In this document: piece by piece, positions 5,883 through 10,671 of the stretch | Layout: each line of letters opens with the position of its first letter | Numbering within the stretch: the first letter of the stretch is position 1 | NCBI GenBank assembly: GCA_045588655.1 | Contig: JAZNEP010000001.1 | Location: 1-10,671, forward strand | From: SVFI01 sp045588655 | GTDB taxonomy: Bacteria > Bacillota > Clostridia > Lachnospirales > Lachnospiraceae | Direction of reading: 5' to 3' | Length of the DNA: 10,671 nt | The notes under the pieces: model-generated | What the model was told of the DNA's origin: nothing | Database searches by the model: none | Seen by the model: the letters and a program-made list of their open reading frames with translations, nothing else | Position numbers and translations under genes: made by a program

Positions 5883-7812
5883 GAAGGATAAAATGCCCCC
5901 GATGGGACAGATGCCTGCGGGTATGCCGCCAAGGCCTCAATTTGATAAAAAGACGCTCGTAAGATTGCTGTCTTACATGAAAGGCTATAAAGCACAGCTG
6001 ATTTTCGTTGTGGCATGTATTCTGTTAAGTTCCGTTGCTTCTGCAGCATCTTCCCTGTTTCTGCAGAAACTGATTGATGATTACATCGTACCTTTGCTGG
6101 CAACTTCGAATCCCGTTTTTACGGAACTCTTCAAGGCACTGCTTTTCATCGGTGTTATTTATCTGGTGGGAATCTTCTCCACACTTTTTTACAATCGTGT
6201 GATGGTTACGATTGCACAGGGAACACTGAAAAAAATCCGTGATGACATGTTTGAAAAAATGCAGCGTCTTCCCATTCGTGCATTCGATACACGAACCCAC
6301 GGAGATATTATGAGTCTCTACACCAACGATACCGACACACTGCGTCAGATGATTGCACAGGCAATGGCTCAGCTTTTCTCTTCTGTTTTTACCATTGTTT
6401 CCGTGTTTGTCTGTATGCTCTATATCAGTGTTTGGCTGACACTTGTTGCGGTTGTTGTTATTTTCCTGATTCTGCAGATTGTTAAAATCGTAACCGGTAA
6501 AATCGGCATCTTCTTTATGATGCAGCAAAAAACACTTGCTGACGTAAACGGCTACGTAGAGGAAATGGTAAACGGCCAGAAAGTTATCAAAGTTTTCTGT
6601 CATGAAGAAAAATCAAAAGAAGAATTGCGTATGAAAAACAAAGCCTGGGCGTCCAGTGCCGCAAGCGCAAACGGTTATGCACACTCCATGATGCCTATGA
6701 TGAACGCACTCGGATACGTGCAATATATCATCATTGCTCTTCTCGGCGCATATATGGCAATTGCAGGCGTGACAAACATTGGCTTAACCGGAGTAGGAAC
6801 GCTTTCCCTTGGTATGATTGCTTCCTTCCTGACTCTTTCAAGAAGCTTTACCGGTCCGGTTTCACAGATTTCGAACCAGTTCAATTCCATCGTTACCGCA
6901 CTTGCGGGTGCTTCCCGTATCTTTGCTTTCATGGATGAAGAACCGGAAACAGACGAAGGCTATGTAACGCTTGTAAATGCTAAGGAAGAAAACGGCGTAA
7001 TACAGGAAACCACGCAAAGAACCGGCATGTGGGCCTGGAAACACCCGCATCAGGACGGAACCGTTACCTATACCAAGCTCGAAGGCCGCGTTGTTCTTGA
7101 CAGTGTGGATTTCGGATATGTACCGGAGAAACAGGTTTTATACGATATTTCCCTTTATGCCGAACCCGGACAGAAAATCGCTTTTGTCGGTGCAACAGGC
7201 GCAGGTAAAACAACGATTACCAATCTGATTAACCGTTTCTATGATATTGCGGACGGTAAAATCCGCTATGACGGAATCAATATCAATAAAATCAAAAAAG
7301 CAGACCTCCGCCGTTCTCTTGGCGTCGTTCTGCAGGATGTAAACTTATTCACGGGAACGGTTATGGAAAATCTGCGTTACAGCAATCCCGATGCGACGGA
7401 TGAAGATTGTATCGCTGCTGCCAAACTGGCAAATGCCGATGGTTTCATCCGTATGCTTCCCCAGGGCTACAACACAGTCCTTAAGGGAGACGGCAGCGGA
7501 CTTTCCCAAGGACAGAGGCAGTTGCTTTCCATTGCACGTGCCGCCGTATCGGATCCTCCGGTTATGATTCTGGATGAAGCAACTTCTTCCATCGATACCC
7601 GTACCGAAGCATTGGTTCAGGACGGTATGGACAAATTGATGAAAGGCAGAACCGTATTCGTCATTGCACACAGACTTTCTACCGTGCAAAACTCCGATGT
7701 CATTATGGTTCTCGACCACGGACGCATTATTGAGCGCGGTAATCACGATGACCTGATTGCTGAAAAGGGAACTTACTATCAGCTCTATACAGGCTCCTTT
7801 GAACTTGAATAG
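5875..7812 (+). CDS. ABC exporter subunit 2 (catalytic ATPase half)
   Basis: This 645-residue half-transporter starts with a methionine/proline-rich cytoplasmic tail (about 1-22), followed by a six-helix membrane domain (about 38-345) and an ATP-binding domain (about 405-640). Walker A is canonical (GATGAGKTT, 439-447), with Q-loop Q487, Walker B VMILDE (563-568) with catalytic E568, and switch H599 (VIAHRLS). The signature is changed to LSQGQ (543-547). With subunit 1 this gives one working ATP site (this Walker A/B with the partner SGGQ) and one degenerate site, as in TM287/288-type heterodimers. A segment of about 40 residues (362-404, tryptophan- and charge-rich) is inserted between the membrane and ATPase domains. 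AAAGGAG at 5859-5865 precedes the ATG by 9 bases. The 8-base overlap with subunit 1 implies coupled translation and equal subunit amounts. An upstream in-frame ATG at 5845 lies inside subunit 1 and lacks a ribosome site. Confidence 0.94.
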   Translation: MNKKDKMPPMGQMPAGMPPRPQFDKKTLVRLLSYMKGYKAQLIFVVACILLSSVASAASSLFLQKLIDDYIVPLLATSNPVFTELFKALLFIGVIYLVGIFSTLFYNRVMVTIAQGTLKKIRDDMFEKMQRLPIRAFDTRTHGDIMSLYTNDTDTLRQMIAQAMAQLFSSVFTIVSVFVCMLYISVWLTLVAVVVIFLILQIVKIVTGKIGIFFMMQQKTLADVNGYVEEMVNGQKVIKVFCHEEKSKEELRMKNKAWASSAASANGYAHSMMPMMNALGYVQYIIIALLGAYMAIAGVTNIGLTGVGTLSLGMIASFLTLSRSFTGPVSQISNQFNSIVTALAGASRIFAFMDEEPETDEGYVTLVNAKEENGVIQETTQRTGMWAWKHPHQDGTVTYTKLEGRVVLDSVDFGYVPEKQVLYDISLYAEPGQKIAFVGATGAGKTTITNLINRFYDIADGKIRYDGININKIKKADLRRSLGVVLQDVNLFTGTVMENLRYSNPDATDEDCIAAAKLANADGFIRMLPQGYNTVLKGDGSGLSQGQRQLLSIARAAVSDPPVMILDEATSSIDTRTEALVQDGMDKLMKGRTVFVIAHRLSTVQNSDVIMVLDHGRIIERGNHDDLIAEKGTYYQLYTGSFELE

Positions 7813-7824
7813 TTGGGGCACGAG

Positions 7825-7885
7825 AGGAAATATACCTTTTTATTTAGAATTTATATTGATAAATGTGACCTTTCCTGATTTTTTT
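7825..7885 (+). terminator. Possible weak terminator after the ABC genes
   Basis: AGGAAA (7825-7830) can pair with TTTCCT (7871-7876) and is followed after two bases by seven Ts (7879-7885). The 40-base loop contains a second small stem ATTTAT/ATAAAT. The stem is short and A/T-rich, so this is a tentative call; it would separate the exporter unit from the sigma factor gene. Confidence 0.25.
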
Positions 7886-7900
7886 CTGTTTATATATATG

Positions 7901-7910
7901 TAAGGCCTTA
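7901..7910. promoter_or_regulatory. Palindrome in the sigma factor leader
   Basis: TAAGGCCTTA is a perfect 10-base palindrome directly downstream of an alternating TATATATAT run (7891-7899, possible -10) and 12 bases before the Shine-Dalgarno GGA of the sigma gene. No clear sigma-A -35 fits. TGTGACCTTT at 7864-7873 is reminiscent of ECF -35 elements, but a CG-type -10 is not seen. Confidence 0.25.
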
Positions 7911-7931
7911 ATAAAACAGAAAGGAACTATT

Positions 7932-8492
7932 ATGAAAGACAGAGATATTATCGGTTTGTTCCGAAAACGCTCCGAAAATGCAATCAATGAGACTGCCAAA
8001 AAATATGGGACGTACTGTCATTATATTGCATATAACATTTTGTATAATGAGCAGGATAGTGAAGAATGTGTGAATGATACATATCTTAATGCCTGGGATA
8101 ATATACCACCGCACAATCCTGATAAACTGTCTGCATATTTGGGAAAGATTACTCGAAATCTGGCACTAAATAAATGGAATTATTATAACGCCGACAAAAG
8201 GGGAAAAGGACAGATTCCTTTCGTCTTTGAAGAACTAAAGGAGTGCATTTCCGCTACAGAAACAGTGGAACAAATTGTTGATGAAATTCATTTTGCAGAT
8301 ACATTAAACAGTTTTCTTGCATCACTTCCCAAACAAAAGAGAATCATTTTTTTACGCAGATACTGGTATATGAATTCCATAAAAGAAATCTGCGCCGATT
8401 TTGGTATGAGTGAGAGTAAAGTAAAAATGTTGTTGCTGCGGGTAAGAAATGATTTCCGTGCATATCTGGAAAAGGAAGGAATATCTGTATGA
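7932..8492 (+). CDS. ECF-type sigma-70 family RNA polymerase sigma factor
   Basis: This 186-residue protein has only the two core sigma domains. Region 2 spans about 6-88, with QDSEECVNDTYLNAW (41-55), the counterpart of the polymerase-binding and -10-melting helix, followed by a helix with KITRNLALNKW (72-82). A linker of about 35 residues leads to region 4 (about 122-180), where LPKQKRIIFLRRYW (132-145) and the helix-turn-helix SIKEICADFGMSESKVKMLL (149-168) would read the -35 element. This two-domain layout is that of extracytoplasmic function sigma factors, which redirect RNA polymerase under stress or surface signals. GGA at 7923-7925 is 6 bases from the ATG. Its stop overlaps the next start as ATGA, so the two products are translationally coupled, and that gene probably holds this sigma factor inactive. 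The regulon cannot be inferred beyond possible autoregulation. Confidence 0.92.
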   Translation: MKDRDIIGLFRKRSENAINETAKKYGTYCHYIAYNILYNEQDSEECVNDTYLNAWDNIPPHNPDKLSAYLGKITRNLALNKWNYYNADKRGKGQIPFVFEELKECISATETVEQIVDEIHFADTLNSFLASLPKQKRIIFLRRYWYMNSIKEICADFGMSESKVKMLLLRVRNDFRAYLEKEGISV

Positions 8493-9598
8493 ATGAAAAA
8501 AAATTATTGGAATTGTTCAATAATGTTGATGAAAAATATATCAATGAAGCATCTCCCCGGAATGTTAAAAGACACAAACTTCAAATTCTTCCGATTATTG
8601 TTGCTGCCTGTTTGTGTCTTACGGTAATTGCCGGATTTGTAGTGTCGCGTTTAATGCAACCCTCAGTCGATGAGAAGTATTATACCACTAATATAAACGA
8701 ACTTTTGGCTGCTTATGAAGGAGAACTTCTGGCAGAAAAGCTATCTTATGACGATGCAAGTGATACCAATGTTCTTTTGTGTTATACCGGTAATGATTTT
8801 CCGCTTAGCAGTGATGCATGGAAAACATTGTCTGTAACAACGAGTTACGAAGATTGCGACATGACACTGAATTGCGCTTTTAACGGGGAAACTTTTACCG
8901 ACAATGGAAAAAATGCGATAGATACAATTCAATATGGTGATACTGCCATACAAATTTATGAGGGCGAACGTACACCGGAGTTTGAATTGACATATTATGC
9001 AGTCTTTGAATATCAGAATGTTTGTTATGAATTAAAAACCTATTCCAATGATAAAGATTTTATTTATGAAATATTACAAGTTTTACTGGGCGTAAATGAA
9101 GAGAATTCTGAGAGTAGTTCTAATGGAGAACACCATTTTGATGAGGTTTTGGGATATCGCGATTATTATGTTACAGTCGAACAAAATATGCCGGGATTTA
9201 TTATTCAGAAATATTTTACAGAAGAAGATGGCGTAGAGAAATGTATTGCACAGGTATATGGTTACGTAGTTCCGGGACCGGAAGTATATAGCAGAGATTT
9301 GGATGATGACGGAATCAGTGAATTGATTTGTAATTGTATATACGGGACCGGAGCCGAGAGAGTTTACGTGTATCGAAACAATGATGGTGTTATAGAAAGA
9401 GGATATCTTTCTTATGACCCATGGGACTCTGCGTTGTTTCCGGGTATTTCGAATACCGGTGCATCTTACATTTCCGAAAACTATATCGCTGAAACGAACA
9501 CTTTTGAAATTGTGTACCAGACAGCGACAGGTTCTGAAACGATTGCTCTGGAAAATATCGATATGTTTGTCTTCGAGGAATTTGTTGAAGATTTTTGA
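8489..9598 (+). CDS. Membrane-anchored putative anti-sigma / sensor protein
   Basis: The 369-residue protein has a short cytoplasmic N-terminus (1-31, MNEKKLLELFNNVDEKYINE, then a basic NVKRHK stretch), one transmembrane helix (about 32-54, ILPIIVAACLCLTVIAGFVV) and a large outer domain (55-369). This topology, and the ATGA overlap with the sigma gene, fit a sigma regulator: the cytoplasmic part would bind the sigma factor and the outer part sense a signal. No zinc-binding anti-sigma motif (HxxxCxxC) is present. The outer region has two parts split by a serine/glutamate-rich linker at about 203-216; the second contains DLDDDGISEL (270-279), an acidic loop like the calcium-binding D-x-D-x-D-G loops of VCBS/FG-GAP or EF-hand-like surface domains. 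Ribosome site AAGGAAGGA ends at 8480, 8 bases before the ATG. A terminator hairpin follows. The sigma-inhibiting role is inferred from context, not from a recognised domain. Confidence 0.8.
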   Translation: MNEKKLLELFNNVDEKYINEASPRNVKRHKLQILPIIVAACLCLTVIAGFVVSRLMQPSVDEKYYTTNINELLAAYEGELLAEKLSYDDASDTNVLLCYTGNDFPLSSDAWKTLSVTTSYEDCDMTLNCAFNGETFTDNGKNAIDTIQYGDTAIQIYEGERTPEFELTYYAVFEYQNVCYELKTYSNDKDFIYEILQVLLGVNEENSESSSNGEHHFDEVLGYRDYYVTVEQNMPGFIIQKYFTEEDGVEKCIAQVYGYVVPGPEVYSRDLDDDGISELICNCIYGTGAERVYVYRNNDGVIERGYLSYDPWDSALFPGISNTGASYISENYIAETNTFEIVYQTATGSETIALENIDMFVFEEFVEDF

Positions 9599-9627
9599 TA
9601 GTATACAACGATATGATGTTAACAAAC

Positions 9628-9656
9628 AGGAGCCGGATGTATCCGGCTCCTTTCTT
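9628..9656. terminator. Bidirectional intrinsic terminator
   Basis: AGGAGCCGGA (9628-9637) and TCCGGCTCCT (9642-9651) form a perfect G/C-rich 10-base stem with a TGTA loop. It is followed by TTTCTT on the plus strand, and by GTTTGTT when read on the minus strand. It sits between the convergent sigma-partner and ferredoxin genes and can serve both. Confidence 0.85.
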
Positions 9657-9682
9657 ACAAAAATCCAGTTGTACAATAAGTT

Positions 9683-10300
9683 TTAATCCAATATCTTCCC
9701 GTCAATTGAAATAGTAACAACATGCACGGGAATGAACTTACCGCTTAGCTGCAATGCTCTCTTGGCAGCATATTCAATTCCTCCGCAGCATGGTACCTCC
9801 ATTCGAACTACTTTTACACTTTTAATGTCATTATTCTTAATAATCTCAGAAAGCTTTTCTGTATAATCACCCTCGTCTAACTTCGGGCATCCTATCAGTG
9901 TAACATGGTTACGGATGAATTCCTTATGAAAATTACCATATGCATAGGCTGTACAATCCGCTGCAATCAAAAGATTTGCTCCGTCGAAATATGGTGCACG
10001 AAGCGGCACCAGTTTGATTTGAACAGGCCACTGCATAAGTTCTGAGTTTATCGCCGGATCCTTTTTCTTCTTTGAAGCGAATACCGCTTTTTCATCATAT
10101 GCCGGAGCCTCTCTCTCTTCAAAAGTGATTGCATCAGTGGGACAAGTCGGTAAACAGTCCCCTAAACCATCGCAGTAATCTTCTCTGGTAAGTTTTGCCT
10201 TTCCATCAATCATCTCAATTGCACCTTCATGGCAGGCAACTGCACATGCTCCACAACCTACACACTTTTCTTCATCAATTTTAATTATTTTACGTACCAT
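9683..10300 (-). CDS. 4Fe-4S ferredoxin-domain protein with CCGG-containing C-terminal domain
   Basis: Residues 1-62 of this 205-residue protein form a bacterial two-cluster ferredoxin fold. The first motif is complete (C13-x2-C16-x2-C19-x3-C23). The second, YCDGLGDCLPTCP, has C43, C49 and C53 but leucine at the position of the second cysteine (46), so the second cluster has only three cysteine ligands and may be a [3Fe-4S] or an atypically ligated cluster. A charged linker (about 63-85) leads to a C-terminal domain (about 90-205) with conserved-looking cysteines: AADCTAYAYGNFH (114-126), IGCPKLD (136-142) and VPCCGGIEYAAKRA (169-182). I recognise this as the ferredoxin-like type often found beside Crp/Fnr (HcpR-like) regulators in Clostridia, and electron transfer in redox or nitrosative stress is a plausible role. 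AGGAGG at 10307-10312 is 6 bases before the ATG. No signal peptide is present, so it is cytoplasmic. The redox partner is unknown. Confidence 0.88.
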   Translation of the reverse strand: MVRKIIKIDEEKCVGCGACAVACHEGAIEMIDGKAKLTREDYCDGLGDCLPTCPTDAITFEEREAPAYDEKAVFASKKKKDPAINSELMQWPVQIKLVPLRAPYFDGANLLIAADCTAYAYGNFHKEFIRNHVTLIGCPKLDEGDYTEKLSEIIKNNDIKSVKVVRMEVPCCGGIEYAAKRALQLSGKFIPVHVVTISIDGKILD

Positions 10301-10409
10301 ATAAATCCTCCTGAATCATCCTGAATACATTGATTACATTACTATCCGGACAAAGCATTCCGCTCTCTGTGTCAAAGGCGAATACAACACCTCCAACCGA
10401 ACTTTCACT

Positions 10410-10438
10410 TTGACTTTCTATGCCTATTGTAATACAAT
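10410..10438 (+). promoter_or_regulatory. Promoter of the Crp/Fnr-family gene
   Basis: TTGACT (10410-10415, five of six) is followed after exactly 17 bases by TACAAT (10433-10438, five of six). Transcription would begin near 10445, about 36 bases before the start codon. The -10 element is embedded in the palindrome at 10425-10439. Confidence 0.75.
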
Positions 10439-10439
10439 A
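10425..10439. promoter_or_regulatory. Inverted repeat over the Crp/Fnr gene -10 element
   Basis: TATTGTAATACAATA has 7-base arms (TATTGTA/TACAATA) around one central base. It covers the -10 of the plus-strand promoter and, by symmetry, offers a TACAAT on the minus strand (10431-10426) that could serve the ferredoxin gene, with a weak CAGACT 17 bases upstream. It is a candidate operator for the adjacent regulator. Confidence 0.45.
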
Positions 10440-10452
10440 AATAAAACAAGTC

Positions 10453-10468
10453 TGTTGTTTTTACAACA
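10453..10468. promoter_or_regulatory. Inverted repeat in the Crp/Fnr gene leader
   Basis: TGTTGT and ACAACA are perfect 6-base arms separated by TTTT. The site lies between the expected transcription start and the Shine-Dalgarno run, and overlaps the first A of that run. Its 16-base length and TTGT/ACAA half-sites fit a Crp/Fnr-type dimer site; autorepression is the inferred role. Confidence 0.45.
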
Positions 10469-10480
10469 AAGGAGATATTT

Positions 10481-10671
10481 ATGCCAAAATATATTGATAC
10501 CCTGAAACGCACGCAACTCTTCTCCGGTGTAGGAGAGCATGAAATCGCAACAATGTTAAACTGCCTGCAAGCCAGATTACTTACATTTCAAAAGGGAGAC
10601 TATGTTTTCCGAGAGGGCGAGCACATAGATAATATCTTCGTATTGGCGGATGGCAAACTTTTGGTACAACA
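10481..10671 (+). CDS. Crp/Fnr-family transcriptional regulator, truncated by window edge
   Basis: Only the first 63 residues are visible. KRTQLFSGVGEHEIATML (9-26) is the usual opening helix of the cyclic-nucleotide-binding-like sensor domain, followed by LLTFQKGDYVFREGEHIDNI (33-52) and FVLADGKLLVQ, the K-G-x-x-x-x-x-x-G-E and L-x-x-G beta-roll pattern of the Crp/Fnr superfamily. No N-terminal cysteine cluster like that of FNR is present in the visible part, and the DNA-binding domain lies beyond the edge. AAAGGAG at 10468-10474 is 6 bases from the ATG. It is divergent from the ferredoxin-domain gene with two inverted repeats between them, so it probably controls itself and that gene. An HcpR-like sensor of nitrosative or redox signals is plausible from context but unproven. 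Confidence 0.88.
   Translation, partial: MPKYIDTLKRTQLFSGVGEHEIATMLNCLQARLLTFQKGDYVFREGEHIDNIFVLADGKLLVQ

Noticed and set aside
6025..6603. A 192-codon minus-strand open frame inside ABC subunit 2
   Set aside because: It is antisense to conserved membrane-domain sequence and rich in asparagine, histidine and cysteine without any domain pattern; it is a shadow of the real gene.
9083..9676. A 197-codon minus-strand open frame opposite the sigma partner gene
   Set aside because: It would start inside the terminator region, has no ribosome site and is antisense to a gene coupled by ATGA to the sigma factor.
10370..10375. Perfect TTGACA on the minus strand upstream of the ferredoxin gene
   Set aside because: At 16-18 base spacing the -10 position reads around TGTCCG, with no TATAAT-like hexamer, so it was not called as a promoter.

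Overview
The window looks like chromosomal DNA from a gut-type low-to-moderate-GC Firmicute, most likely a Clostridia/Lachnospiraceae relative. The basis is the AGGAGG-type ribosome binding sites throughout, the A/T-rich intergenic DNA, and the gene types: an intracellular GH42 beta-galactosidase, a MarR-ABC-ABC exporter cassette, an ECF sigma factor coupled to a membrane-anchored partner, and a ferredoxin/Crp-Fnr divergent pair. The assignment is inferred from protein style and was not searched. No gene-free stretch exceeds 300 bases. I see no tRNA, rRNA, CRISPR array, insertion sequence or phage gene.

Layout. (1) 1-965: a multi-spanning membrane protein that runs off the left edge on the minus strand, divergent from a small XRE-family repressor. 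(2) 1003-3441, minus strand: a short flavodoxin-like gene followed by a GH42 beta-galactosidase. The flavodoxin appears to have lost its central part in frame. (3) 3531-7812, plus strand: a MarR regulator and a heterodimeric type IV (B-subfamily-like) ABC exporter. Three copies of the palindrome TGTAGCATGCTACA (two perfect, one with one mismatch) lie at the marR promoter, in the marR leader and just before the first ABC gene. (4) 7932-9598, plus strand: an ECF-type sigma factor overlapping by ATGA a single-pass membrane protein that is probably its anti-sigma or signal-sensing partner. A strong hairpin closes this unit. (5) 9683-10671: a two-cluster-type ferredoxin protein on the minus strand, divergent from a Crp/Fnr-family regulator cut by the right edge. 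The space between them holds a good promoter and two inverted repeats.

How the genes work together. The best-supported regulatory circuit is MarR controlling itself and the exporter: the same operator sits one base downstream of the -10 element at both the marR promoter and a second promoter in front of the ABC genes. The two ABC subunits are complementary. The first has degenerate ATPase residues with an intact signature motif, and the second has intact ATPase residues with an altered signature, so together they make one competent and one degenerate ATP site. The sigma/membrane pair and the ferredoxin/Crp-Fnr pair are each probably self-contained sensing modules. I found no clearly undescribed system; the most unusual items are the internally deleted flavodoxin, the triplicated MarR operator, and the ferredoxin with a missing cluster cysteine and a CCGG-containing C-terminal domain.
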